Origin: Chitinophaga lutea
Lineage (GTDB): Bacteria; Bacteroidota; Bacteroidia; Chitinophagales; Chitinophagaceae
Length of the DNA stretch: 64,000 nucleotides
Assembly: GCF_003813775.1 (NCBI RefSeq)
Contig: NZ_RPDH01000002.1
Location: 62,001 to 126,000 of the forward strand
Direction of reading: 5' to 3'
Positions 50,596-59,191 of the stretch are shown here, piece after piece. The translations under genes were made by a program, and so were the position numbers. The notes beneath the pieces are model-generated. The model ran no database searches. It had not been told where the DNA came from and saw nothing but the letters and a program-made list of their open reading frames with translations. Within the stretch, counting starts at the first letter, position 1. Each line of letters begins with the position of its first letter.

Positions 50596-52875
50596 ATGGA
50601 CAACAACAACACAGCCTACAGCCGCAGAAAAATGCTGGGTGCACTGGGCCTGACACTGGCCGCCAGCTTTCCGGTACACGCCGCGCCTGCGGCTAAAAAG
50701 AGCGGGGAGGGCCCGTTCTATCCCGATGTGGCAACAATGCAGGGCGATAAAAAACTGGAAAAGGGAAACCTGGTGCAAACGGCAGGCTATCACCAGGCCG
50801 GCGACGGCGGGGCGGCCGTTTACCAGGTGGCGGAAAAAGGAGAGGTTCCCTTGCAGAACGGCCTTTACGCCGCACTGATGGCCGGCAGCAGTGTGAACTA
50901 TAAAATGTTCGGCGCGGTATGCGACGGGCAGGCCGATGATGGCGTACAGATCAAGGCGGCGCACCTGTTCGCCAACCTGCATAACATTCCCGTGGTGAAC
51001 CCCGGCGGGGAGTTCTGGATCAAACAGACCAACGGCATCCCCGTGTTCACCAATGTGCATTGGGGGCAAACGGTTTTTCATTTCGATGAACAATACAATA
51101 CCAAAGGCGCGGCGCGCTTCGACATCAAAAGCAGGCTACAGCCGCGGAAGGTGGAGGTGGATAAGGACCTGCTGCTGAAAGTATTGAAGCCGGGCGTGCG
51201 GATGATTCCCGAACTGGCGCCTTACACCAACTGCCTCGTGTTTGCGGTGGATGAAAAAGACCGCATCGGGCTGCGGGCCGGTGAGCGGTTCGAAGGGCAG
51301 TCGTGGGCGCGGGAAGATTTTTTTTACGTGGAAGAGCACGGCCGCATCATCGGCGACCTCGCCTGGGAATTCAAAGACTTCACCAGCCTGATGGCCTACC
51401 CCTGCGAACAGGGGTACCTGGTGGTGGAAGGCGGCACATTCCTCTTGTCCGGGAACAGTCCGGGTACCGTGAACGGCACCAAATACGAAGGGTACTGGCG
51501 TTGCGGTATTTCCATTACCCGCAGCCGCACCATCATCCGCGAGCAATGGGTGGGCCTGGAGAAAGGCGCGGTAGATACCGCGATGAATCCCCGGAACGGT
51601 TTTTATGCCCTTTCCCGCGTATATGACGTGGCGCTCGAAGACATCCGGCTGATCCCCTGGGAGCAGGACCGCGAAGGGAAAGACCGTGATGTGCCGGCCG
51701 GTACGTACGGGCTTACCTGCAACCGCACACTGAACGCCCGCTTCTGCCGGGTAACGGCGCAGGGCGGACCGGTGCACTGGGGCGTGTTCGGCACCAATCT
51801 CAACAAACAGTTCATCATCGACAGCTGCAGCCTCAACCGCATCGACGTGCATTTCCACTGCTGGCATTTATACATCAAGGATTCGCAGATCGGGTACCGC
51901 GGCATCACCGTTACCGGTGGCGGCGATCTGTTCGTGGAAAATACCACCGTATGGTCGAGGAACTTCATTTCCTTCCGCCGCGACTTCGGTGCGAAGTGGG
52001 ACGGCGCGATCTATATCCGCAACTGCCGTTACATGCCCGCCGGGTTGGGCGACACTGCCGTACTGGAATTTGTGCCCGCGGATTTCACCTACAATTATCC
52101 CGTGGGCTATGGCAGGACCATCCGGGTGGAAGCACTCACGGTGGACTACAGCGCACTGCCCGCATCTACCGGTACTTGCTGGCTGATGCGCACGGCACCA
52201 TTCTCTAAAATGAAAAGTGGCGAGCGCCTCTTTTTCCCGCATGCCGTTTCGTTTAAGGACGTGGTGGTGGAAGGGCGCAGCAAAGGCGTACGCCTGGTGG
52301 AAATTCCTGTCCCGCAGGATTACCGGCAGCCGATGAAAGGCGGAGCGGACACGCCGAACGCGTCGTTCGTATTCGAGAACATCCGGCTGGAGGGCGAGGG
52401 GGCGCGGCATTTTCTGCTGAATGCAGATGCATCCCGGCCATATACCGATGAATATGCCCTGTATCCCGAAATACGTATCGTGAATTGTCATCAGTTTTCC
52501 GCCTCGCTGGCGGGCGGGGCAAGCCTCCGCATCGAGCGCAGCGAAACGGGCGCGTTGCAGACGGCACTCGAGGGGGAACTGAGTTTGTCGGATTGCCGGC
52601 TGAAACCCGTAGTGAAGGGGAGTGCGCCGTTGTACCGGTTAGCCGCGTCATCCGGCGTCAGCTTTACCAATTGCACCGTGCACGCCCCTGTGGTGGACGG
52701 TGTGGTGAAACCCGCAATGGTGAATGAATATGGCTTCATCAAACTGAATAAAACCCTGCGCTTCAATCACCTGAACACGAGGATGGGGCAGGAGGTGCTC
52801 AAAGAAGTGAAACTGCTGCCAGCGTTCGTGCGCATGCTGCAGGGGCATCACGAGCTGGAGCCGGAGAATCTGTAG
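50596..52875 (+). CDS. Tat-exported right-handed beta-helix protein, candidate polysaccharide-active enzyme
   Basis: The product has 759 residues with Tat signal YSRRKMLGALGLTLAASFPV. Residues ~95-140 hold the pectate-lyase-superfamily start (NYKMFGAVCDGQADDGVQIK, then NIPVVNPGGEFWI), which begins many parallel beta-helix lyases and GH28-like proteins. Repeating short coils follow (WRCGISITRSRTIIREQWVG, FIIDSCSLNRIDVHFHCWHL, IKDSQIGYRGITVTGGGDLF, VENTTVWSRNFISF). I cannot assign a PL or GH family or name catalytic residues with confidence; charged and His residues cluster at RIDVHFHCWH. It ends the operon, and the 289-bp gap after it carries operator D. Confidence 0.8.
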   Translation: MDNNNTAYSRRKMLGALGLTLAASFPVHAAPAAKKSGEGPFYPDVATMQGDKKLEKGNLVQTAGYHQAGDGGAAVYQVAEKGEVPLQNGLYAALMAGSSVNYKMFGAVCDGQADDGVQIKAAHLFANLHNIPVVNPGGEFWIKQTNGIPVFTNVHWGQTVFHFDEQYNTKGAARFDIKSRLQPRKVEVDKDLLLKVLKPGVRMIPELAPYTNCLVFAVDEKDRIGLRAGERFEGQSWAREDFFYVEEHGRIIGDLAWEFKDFTSLMAYPCEQGYLVVEGGTFLLSGNSPGTVNGTKYEGYWRCGISITRSRTIIREQWVGLEKGAVDTAMNPRNGFYALSRVYDVALEDIRLIPWEQDREGKDRDVPAGTYGLTCNRTLNARFCRVTAQGGPVHWGVFGTNLNKQFIIDSCSLNRIDVHFHCWHLYIKDSQIGYRGITVTGGGDLFVENTTVWSRNFISFRRDFGAKWDGAIYIRNCRYMPAGLGDTAVLEFVPADFTYNYPVGYGRTIRVEALTVDYSALPASTGTCWLMRTAPFSKMKSGERLFFPHAVSFKDVVVEGRSKGVRLVEIPVPQDYRQPMKGGADTPNASFVFENIRLEGEGARHFLLNADASRPYTDEYALYPEIRIVNCHQFSASLAGGASLRIERSETGALQTALEGELSLSDCRLKPVVKGSAPLYRLAASSGVSFTNCTVHAPVVDGVVKPAMVNEYGFIKLNKTLRFNHLNTRMGQEVLKEVKLLPAFVRMLQGHHELEPENL

Positions 52876-53085
52876 CATGTGATCCGCACGGATGTTGCAG
52901 CTGATGTCTCAAAGGGGATGTTACAATGCCGGACGGATAGGGAAGGTTATTCCGCCGCCGGACTGATATACGCCAAGGCAACAGTGGGTGGGCCACCTGC
53001 CATCAGCGGGGCGGCCCGTCCTTCCTCAGTACCGTAAACGTTGCCGGTAAAATCCCGCCCGTAATTGTAAAAATCTCCCAAAAAG

Positions 53086-53116
53086 TTTTAAATTCTAACT
53101 TTAAATAGTACTTTCG
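53086..53116 (+). promoter_or_regulatory. Promoter of the oxidoreductase-MFS-nag operon
   Basis: TTTT (53086-53089), 19 bp, then TACTTTCG (53109-53116). The spacing equals that at the other two regulon promoters, and the -7 element overlaps operator D. The ATG follows at 53165. Confidence 0.6.
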
Positions 53117-53131
53117 GGTACGTACCCGAAA
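53112..53131. promoter_or_regulatory. Operator D, perfect 20-bp palindrome
   Basis: TTTCGGGTAC is followed by its exact complement GTACCCGAAA. This is the best copy and defines the consensus. It lies 33 bp before the oxidoreductase start. Confidence 0.9.
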
Positions 53132-53164
53132 AACATCAATTTTCAACCAAACCACGAAGTAATC

Positions 53165-54505
53165 ATGGAAAAGTCCCGCAGAGCGTTTTTGAAGAACACG
53201 ATCAAAGGATCGGCGGCATTGATGGCAGGAAGCATGCTGCCCGGCATCAGCGCCAAAAGCTATGCCCGCATCATCGGCGCCAACGAGCGCATTAAAATAG
53301 GCATGATGGGCGTAAATGCCCGCGGGCTTGCCCTGGCCGGCAACTATGCCCGCCAGCCCAACTGCGAAATTATTTCCGTGTCGGATGTAGACAGCCGCGC
53401 GGCGGAAAAATGTATAACTCAGGTGAAAGGCATTCAGAATTCGGAGCCCAAAGCCGTGCCCGATTTCAGGAAAGCGCTGGAAAATAAGGCGCTCGACGGG
53501 CTTGTTATAGCCGCTCCCGACCACTGGCACGCCCCGGCGGCCATCCTGGCGGCCAAGGCTGGTAAACACGTGTACCTCGAAAAACCCGCCAGTCATAATC
53601 CCCATGAAGGAGAGCTGCTCGTGGCGGCACAGAAGAAATACAAAACTGTGATCCAGATGGGCAACCAGCGCCGTTCCTGGCCGAACGTGATCGCTGCCAT
53701 CGAAGAGATCAAAAACGGGGCGATCGGCCGCGTTTATTTCGGCAAGGGATGGTACACCAACAACCGTGAATCCATCGGCACCGGCAAACAGACGGCCGTG
53801 CCCTCCTGGCTTAATTACGACCTCTGGCAGGGCCCTGCGCCGCGCCGGCCTTATAAAGACAATCTGATCCACTACAACTGGCACTGGTTCTGGAACTGGG
53901 GCACCGGTGAAGCGCTCAACAACGGCACCCACATGGTGGACCTGCTGCGCTGGGGCCTGGATGTGGATTATCCCACTTTCGTGACCTCTTCCGGCGGCCG
54001 CTACCGTTACCAGGACGATTGGGAAACCCCCGATACGCAGGTGATCACGATGGAGTTCGGCAATAAATGCAGCATCGCCTGGGAAGGCCGCAGCTGCAAC
54101 GGCAAACCCATCGAAGGCAACACCGCCGGCGTAATCTTCTATGGAGAGAATGGCTCGCTGGTGATCGACGGCAACGCTTACACGATCTTCGACCTGAAAA
54201 ACAAGGTGGTGAAAGACGTGAAGAACACCAAAGCCATCGACGCGCGCAATCTCACCAATCCGGCGGCCGACCTGGATGCGCTGCATATCCAGAACTTCTT
54301 CGACGGGATCAAAAACGGTGCGAAGCTCAATGCGGACATTCTCGGCGGGCATAAGAGCACGCTGCTCTGCCAGCTGGGCAACATCGCCCTGCGCTCCGGC
54401 TCCGCCCTGAACATCGACCCATCCAACGGTCATATCAAAAACAACGCGGCCGCACAGAAATTCTGGACAAGAGATTACCAGCCGGGCTGGGAACCGAAAA
54501 TATAA
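53165..54505 (+). CDS. Tat-exported Gfo/Idh/MocA oxidoreductase
   Basis: The product has 446 residues. The N-terminus EKSRRAFLKNTIKGSAALMA is a Tat signal, followed by the usual linker IIGANERIKIGMMGVNARGL, where the Rossmann glycines are only partly canonical (GVNARG). Family motifs include VIAAPDHWHAPAAILAAKAG, HVYLEKPASHNPHEGELLVA (EKP with catalytic Lys), QMGNQRRSWPNVIAAIEEIK and NWHWFWNWGTGEALNNGTHM with WGLDVDYP. This is the long form with a C-terminal beta domain, like GFO proteins and GH109 relatives. It may oxidise a glycoside or use NAD for glycosidic bond cleavage. It is first in the MFS-NagA-NagB operon. Confidence 0.9.
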   Translation: MEKSRRAFLKNTIKGSAALMAGSMLPGISAKSYARIIGANERIKIGMMGVNARGLALAGNYARQPNCEIISVSDVDSRAAEKCITQVKGIQNSEPKAVPDFRKALENKALDGLVIAAPDHWHAPAAILAAKAGKHVYLEKPASHNPHEGELLVAAQKKYKTVIQMGNQRRSWPNVIAAIEEIKNGAIGRVYFGKGWYTNNRESIGTGKQTAVPSWLNYDLWQGPAPRRPYKDNLIHYNWHWFWNWGTGEALNNGTHMVDLLRWGLDVDYPTFVTSSGGRYRYQDDWETPDTQVITMEFGNKCSIAWEGRSCNGKPIEGNTAGVIFYGENGSLVIDGNAYTIFDLKNKVVKDVKNTKAIDARNLTNPAADLDALHIQNFFDGIKNGAKLNADILGGHKSTLLCQLGNIALRSGSALNIDPSNGHIKNNAAAQKFWTRDYQPGWEPKI

Positions 54506-54510
54506 TCAAG

Positions 54511-55908
54511 ATGGGAAATAAACCTTCGGTGGTGGAAGTGGGCTCCATGAGCAAACGGGACACCCGCATATCTATCTTTATCATCGGGCTGCTGTTTTTT
54601 ATTTTCGGGTTCGTAACCTGGGTAAATGCCATCCTGATCCCGTATTTCAAAATCGCCTGCGAGCTGACTAACCTGCAATCCTATTTTGTAGCGTTCGCGT
54701 TTTATATTTCTTACTTCATCATGTCGGTGCCCTCGTCGTACCTGCTCAAGGCCGTCGGCTTCAAAAAAGGCATGATGGTGGGGTTCTGGGCTATGGCTGT
54801 GGGCGCGTTCATCTTCATCCCGGCTGCGCTCACCCGCACTTATGAAGTGTTCCTGCTGGGGCTCTTCACCATCGGTTTAGGGCTGGCCGTGCTGCAAACC
54901 GCCGCCAATCCCTACATCACGATACTCGGGCCGAAAGAAAGCGCGGCGCAGCGCATCAGCATCATGGGCATCTGCAACAAAGGCGCGGGCATCATCGCTC
55001 CCCTGATCTTTGCGGCCGTGATCCTGCGGCCTACCGACACCGACCTGTTCAAGCAGCTGGCCGACATGGATGCCATCCAGCGGGCCGCCGCGCTCGACGA
55101 GCTGATACGCCGCGTGATCGTGCCGTATTCGGTGGTGGGCTCGGTATTGTTCCTGCTCGGGTTGATGGTGCGTTATTCGCCCCTCCCCGAAATCAACACC
55201 GAAAGTGAAAGCAGCGAAGTGGCCGCGGCCAATGCCGGTAAAAAAAGCATCTTCGAATTCCCCCACCTCATCCTCGGCGCGCTGGCGATTTTCCTGCACG
55301 TAGGCACGCAGGTGGTGGCCATCGATACCATCATCCCGTACGCCACGGATTATATGAAAGTGCCGCTGCTGGAAGCAAAAACGTTTCCATCCTACACCCT
55401 GGCGGCTACGATCTTCGGCTATTGCATGGGCATCCTGCTCATCCCGCGCTTCATCAAACAGGTAAACGCCCTGCGTTTCTGTACACTGCTCGGCGCGGTG
55501 CTGGTAGTGTGCATTACCACGCTGAAAGGACAGGTGACTCTGCTGGGGCATACCACCGACGTATCGATCTGGTTCGTGGTGCTGCTGGGCCTCGCCAATT
55601 CACTCGTATGGGCGGGCATCTGGCCGCTGGCGCTCGAAGGGCTCGGCCGGTTCACCAAACTGGGCGCTTCCATCATGATCATGGGCCTTTGCGGCAACGC
55701 CATCCTGCCCCTGGTATACGGTTATTTCGCAGACATTTACAGCCTGAGGGGGGCCTATTGGGTATTGTTCCCCTGCTACGGCTATCTCATATTTTATGCG
55801 TTTTACGGCCACCTCATCAGGCGGTGGTCGGTTTCATTTTCAACATCTAACCCCATTCAATTAAAATCGGAAGTGCAGCAATATGGAGTTTCGCAAGATA
55901 AAAATTAG
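54511..55908 (+). CDS. Sugar MFS transporter (FucP/NagP-like)
   Basis: This is an inner-membrane proton-sugar symporter of 465 residues with about 12 membrane segments. The TM1 block FFIFGFVTWVNAILIPYFKI, then LTNLQSYFVAFAFYISYF, LLKAVGFKKGMMVGFWAMAV and LGLAVLQTAANPYITILGPK are typical of the FucP/GluP/NagP group. Co-transcription with NagA and NagB points to N-acetylglucosamine or a related N-acetyl amino sugar. It starts 5 bp after the oxidoreductase stop and its end overlaps the NagA start by 26 bp. No phosphotransferase genes are nearby, so a sugar kinase from elsewhere would be needed before NagA. Confidence 0.92.
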   Translation: MGNKPSVVEVGSMSKRDTRISIFIIGLLFFIFGFVTWVNAILIPYFKIACELTNLQSYFVAFAFYISYFIMSVPSSYLLKAVGFKKGMMVGFWAMAVGAFIFIPAALTRTYEVFLLGLFTIGLGLAVLQTAANPYITILGPKESAAQRISIMGICNKGAGIIAPLIFAAVILRPTDTDLFKQLADMDAIQRAAALDELIRRVIVPYSVVGSVLFLLGLMVRYSPLPEINTESESSEVAAANAGKKSIFEFPHLILGALAIFLHVGTQVVAIDTIIPYATDYMKVPLLEAKTFPSYTLAATIFGYCMGILLIPRFIKQVNALRFCTLLGAVLVVCITTLKGQVTLLGHTTDVSIWFVVLLGLANSLVWAGIWPLALEGLGRFTKLGASIMIMGLCGNAILPLVYGYFADIYSLRGAYWVLFPCYGYLIFYAFYGHLIRRWSVSFSTSNPIQLKSEVQQYGVSQDKN

Positions 55909-57103
55909 CAACGGCCAGGTCATCACCCCTTACCGCATTATTCCCGGAGGAACGGTGCTGATAGAGGGAGGGAAAATACTGGCGGTGAGTGAGTACGACA
56001 TTCCGGTAAGCGACGCACAGGAAATCGATGCGCGGGGCCAGTACGTGGCGCCGGGCTTTATAGATCTGCACATTCACGGCGGCGGCGGCAGCGACTTTAT
56101 GGACGGCGATGTGGAGGCCTTCCTCTCCGTGGCGGAAAAACACGTGCAATACGGCACCACTTCCATGGTGCCTACCACGCTGAGCAGCGACACGGCCAGC
56201 CTGCTGGATGCGGTGCGGCTGTACGACAAAGCGCATGCCCGCAACACGCGTGGTTCGGAGTTCCTGGGCATTCATCTCGAAGGACCCTATTTCGCCATGA
56301 ACCAGCGCGGCGCGCAGGATCCGCGATATATCCGCAATCCCGATCCGGCAGAATACAAAGCCGTACTGGAATCTACCCGTTCGGTGGTGCGCTGGAGCGC
56401 GGCGCCGGAACTGCCGGGCTCGCTCGAGTTCGGGCGGTACCTCACCGGCAGGGGCATCCTGGCCGCCATTGCACATACCGACGCCATTTACGAAGAAGTG
56501 CTCGAAGCGCTGGAATGCGGCTATACCCATGCCACGCATTTGTATTCCGCCATGTCGGGCGTTACGCGCAAGAACGCTTTCCGCTACGCCGGCGCCATTG
56601 AAAGTGCTTTCCTGCTCGATGAAATGACGGTGGAAATCATCGCCGACGGCATTCACCTGCCGCCGCCGTTGCTGAAGCTGGTCTATAAAATCAAAGGCGC
56701 GGATAAAACCGCCCTCATCACCGACGCGATGCGCGCGGCCGGCATGCCGCCGGGAGAAAGCATCCTCGGCGCACTGCACAACGGCCTCAAAGTGATCGTG
56801 GAAGACAATGTAGCCAAACTGCCCGACCGCAGCTCTTTTGCCGGCAGCGTGGCCACGGCCGACCTGCTGGTCCGCAACATGGTGCAACTGGCGGATGTGC
56901 CGCTCATCGACGCGGTGAAAATGATCACCAGCACCCCGGCCGCCATCATGAACGTGGCCGACCGCAAAGGATCGCTGGCCGCGGGTAAAGATGCGGACAT
57001 CGTAATATTCGACGCAGACATCAACATGGACATGGTGATAGTAGGCGGCCGCCTGCTGTACCGAGCCCAACATCAAAAACAATTACATGAAGCAGGTAGA
57101 TAA
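55883..57103 (+). CDS. nagA: N-acetylglucosamine-6-phosphate deacetylase
   Basis: This 406-residue cytoplasmic enzyme deacetylates GlcNAc-6-P to GlcN-6-P. Metal and active-site motifs are in place: APGFIDLHIHGGGGSDF (HxH), FLGIHLEGPYF (metal Glu), AIAHTDA and THATHLYSAMSG (metal His residues), and ALITDAMRAAG (catalytic Asp). The end GSLAAGKDADIVIFDADINM is the usual amidohydrolase finish. ATG 55883 overlaps the transporter gene and the stop overlaps the NagB start by 17 bp, so translation is coupled. A related substrate such as GalNAc-6-P cannot be excluded. Confidence 0.93.
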   Translation: MEFRKIKISNGQVITPYRIIPGGTVLIEGGKILAVSEYDIPVSDAQEIDARGQYVAPGFIDLHIHGGGGSDFMDGDVEAFLSVAEKHVQYGTTSMVPTTLSSDTASLLDAVRLYDKAHARNTRGSEFLGIHLEGPYFAMNQRGAQDPRYIRNPDPAEYKAVLESTRSVVRWSAAPELPGSLEFGRYLTGRGILAAIAHTDAIYEEVLEALECGYTHATHLYSAMSGVTRKNAFRYAGAIESAFLLDEMTVEIIADGIHLPPPLLKLVYKIKGADKTALITDAMRAAGMPPGESILGALHNGLKVIVEDNVAKLPDRSSFAGSVATADLLVRNMVQLADVPLIDAVKMITSTPAAIMNVADRKGSLAAGKDADIVIFDADINMDMVIVGGRLLYRAQHQKQLHEAGR

Positions 57104-57860
57104 TTTACAGGTTCACCTTTATGAAACGAGGCAGCAGATGGGTGAGGCCGCGGCAGCTATGGCGGCCGACCGCATCCGGTTGCTGCTGCAGGAAAAAGAA
57201 ACGCTGAACATCGTGTTCGCCGCAGCGCCTTCACAGCAGGAATTCCTCGAAGCGCTCGCCGCAGACGCAAGCATCGAATGGGAACGCATCAATGCCTTCC
57301 ATATGGATGAGTACATTGGCCTGGAAGCGACCGCCCCGCAGGGTTTCGGCAATTTCCTGAGAGAGCGCATCTTCTCGAAAGTACCCTTCCGCAGCGTGCA
57401 TTACCTCAACGGCAACGCGCCGGACATTCAGCAGGAATGCGAACGCTACGCTACACTGCTCCGCAAGGGCGTCGACATCGTGAACATGGGCATCGGGGAG
57501 AATACCCACATCGCCTTCAACGACCCGCATGTGGCGGATTTCTCCGATCCGCAGCTGGTAAAAGTGGTGGACCTCGATTACGCCTGCCGCCAGCAGCAGG
57601 TGAACGACGGCTGTTTTGAGACTTTCGCACAGGTGCCCACGCACGCGCTCACGCTTACCGTGCCCGCGCTCATGCAGGCTTCATACGTGTTCTGCATGGT
57701 GCCCGGCCCCAACAAGGCCGCGGCCGTGAAACATACGCTGTTCGACGGCATCAGCGAAAAATATCCTTCCACGGTATTACGCCGCCACCCCCGTGCGGTG
57801 CTATTCGTGGATAAAGACAGTGCCGCCCAATCTTTCGACCGACTTGCGCTATTATCATGA
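57087..57860 (+). CDS. nagB: Glucosamine-6-phosphate deaminase family protein, variant active-site loop
   Basis: The product has 257 residues and would convert GlcN-6-P to fructose-6-P plus ammonia. The catalytic Asp region FHMDEYIGLEATAPQGFGNF is intact. The second loop reads NMGIGENTHIAFNDPHVADF where E. coli NagB has GNDGHIAFNEP. His and the IAFN core are kept, but Asp141 is Asn, Gly142 is Thr and Glu148 is Asp. I recall ENGH in a Bacteroidota/planctomycete subgroup; the Thr is rarer. Other matches are VNDGCFETFAQVPTHALTLT and MVPGPNKAAAVKHTL. It overlaps NagA by 17 bp and the next gene by 4 bp. Confidence 0.88.
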   Translation: MKQVDNLQVHLYETRQQMGEAAAAMAADRIRLLLQEKETLNIVFAAAPSQQEFLEALAADASIEWERINAFHMDEYIGLEATAPQGFGNFLRERIFSKVPFRSVHYLNGNAPDIQQECERYATLLRKGVDIVNMGIGENTHIAFNDPHVADFSDPQLVKVVDLDYACRQQQVNDGCFETFAQVPTHALTLTVPALMQASYVFCMVPGPNKAAAVKHTLFDGISEKYPSTVLRRHPRAVLFVDKDSAAQSFDRLALLS

Positions 57861-59131
57861 AACAACTTTCTTTACTGGCATTTGCGGCAATCATGGCATG
57901 TTCTCCCGCACAACCACCCGCACAGCGGCTCATCGCCCTCGACCCCGGCCACTTTCACGCCTCGCTGGTGATGCAGAGCATGTACCCGGGAATCGACAGC
58001 AATGCGCTCGTATTTGCACCGGATGGCCTGGAGGTGAAACAATACCTCGCCACGGTGGACAAATACAACCAGCGGGCCGTAGCGCCCACGCACTGGCAAA
58101 CCACGGTACATACCGGCCCCGATTACCTGGAAAAAATGGTACAGCAGCCAGCCGGCAGCATCGTGATCATCGCCGGCAACAACCGCCTGAAATCATCGTA
58201 TATCCGCAGCAGCGTCCGCGCCGGCATGCATGTGCTGAGCGATAAACCCATGGCCATCGACGCGGCCGGTTTCGATTCGCTGAAAGCTGCTTTCGAAGAA
58301 GCTGCCGCCCAAAAAGTGCAGCTGTACGATATGATGACGGAACGGTATGAGATCCTTTCCATTTTACAGAAAGAACTGATCCATACGCCGGCCCTATTCG
58401 GCGAGCTGGAGAAAGGCACGCCGGAAAATCCCGCCGTGATCAGGGAAAGCGTGCATCACTTCAAAAAGCAGGTGGCCGGCAAACCTTTGATCAGGCCCGC
58501 CTGGTACATGGACGTGAATCAGCAGGGCGAAGGCATCGTGGATGTGACCACCCACCTGGTAGACCTGGTGCAATGGGCCTGTTTCCCGGAACAGGCGCTG
58601 GATTATAAAAAAGATATCGTGATCGATTCCGCCCGCCGCTGGCCTACCGCGATGACAGGCAAACAGTTCGCGGATGTGACCGGTACGCCGTACGAACCGG
58701 CGGATACCGTGTTCCAGATTTATGCGAACGGTTCCTTCAATTACCGCCTGCGCGGCATCAATGCCCGCGTTTCCGTAACCTGGGCGTATGAAGGGGGAGG
58801 AGACACGCATTATGCCCTCACGCGCGGCACCAAAGCCAGCGTACTGGCGCAAAACGGCGAACTTTTCCTGCTCACGCCCGATGCGGACAGCTCCGCGCTG
58901 CAGCCCCTGCTGCAAAAATACCCCGGCGTGTCGCTGGAGCGTACCACCGAAGGCTGGCGCATCGTCATTCCGGATTCCTATAAAAAAGGCCACGAAGCTT
59001 CATTCGCGAAGGTGATGGCGGCTTTCCTGCAATACGTCAGGGAAGGGAAGCAGCCGGACTGGGAAGTGCCGAACACACTGGCGAAGTACTTTACGACCAC
59101 CGAGGCCCTGAAGCGGGCCAGGCAACAATAA
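57857..59131 (+). CDS. Lipoprotein oxidoreductase with Oxidoreduct_C-like domain
   Basis: The product has 424 residues and is a predicted lipoprotein (AAIMAC). The N-terminal fold resembles Gfo/Idh/MocA, but its first loop is LIALDPGHFHASLVMQSMYP in place of GxGxxG. AGMHVLSDKPMAIDAAGFDS keeps the DKP version of the EKP motif. The C-terminal half has IRPAWYMDVNQQGEGIVDVT, THLVDLVQWACFPEQALDYK and FNYRLRGINARVSVTWAYEG, like putative oxidoreductase C-terminal (Oxidoreduct_C) proteins. Placement on the membrane outside the cytoplasm is unusual for a nicotinamide enzyme. It overlaps NagB by 4 bp and ends the operon. Confidence 0.83.
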   Translation: MKQLSLLAFAAIMACSPAQPPAQRLIALDPGHFHASLVMQSMYPGIDSNALVFAPDGLEVKQYLATVDKYNQRAVAPTHWQTTVHTGPDYLEKMVQQPAGSIVIIAGNNRLKSSYIRSSVRAGMHVLSDKPMAIDAAGFDSLKAAFEEAAAQKVQLYDMMTERYEILSILQKELIHTPALFGELEKGTPENPAVIRESVHHFKKQVAGKPLIRPAWYMDVNQQGEGIVDVTTHLVDLVQWACFPEQALDYKKDIVIDSARRWPTAMTGKQFADVTGTPYEPADTVFQIYANGSFNYRLRGINARVSVTWAYEGGGDTHYALTRGTKASVLAQNGELFLLTPDADSSALQPLLQKYPGVSLERTTEGWRIVIPDSYKKGHEASFAKVMAAFLQYVREGKQPDWEVPNTLAKYFTTTEALKRARQQ

Positions 59132-59134
59132 AAG

Positions 59135-59167
59135 AAAAGGGCTTACAGTAATTGTAAGCCCTTTTTT
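59135..59167. terminator. Bidirectional terminator between the nag operon and lacI-like gene
   Basis: A perfect 13-bp stem (59135-59147 and 59153-59165) with loop GTAAT carries T on the plus side and A before it, so it works on both strands. Confidence 0.9.
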
Positions 59168-59191
59168 ATGCGAAGATGTCGGCAGGCAACC

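Noticed and set aside
53003..54433. A 476-codon open frame on the minus strand
   Set aside because: It is the shadow of the Gfo/Idh/MocA gene at 53165-54505, which has a Tat signal and family motifs. The shadow has no recognisable domain.
57087..57860. NagB as a decayed pseudogene
   Set aside because: The frame is complete, start and stop overlaps are kept, and the changed loop is similar to a subgroup I recall in other Bacteroidota.
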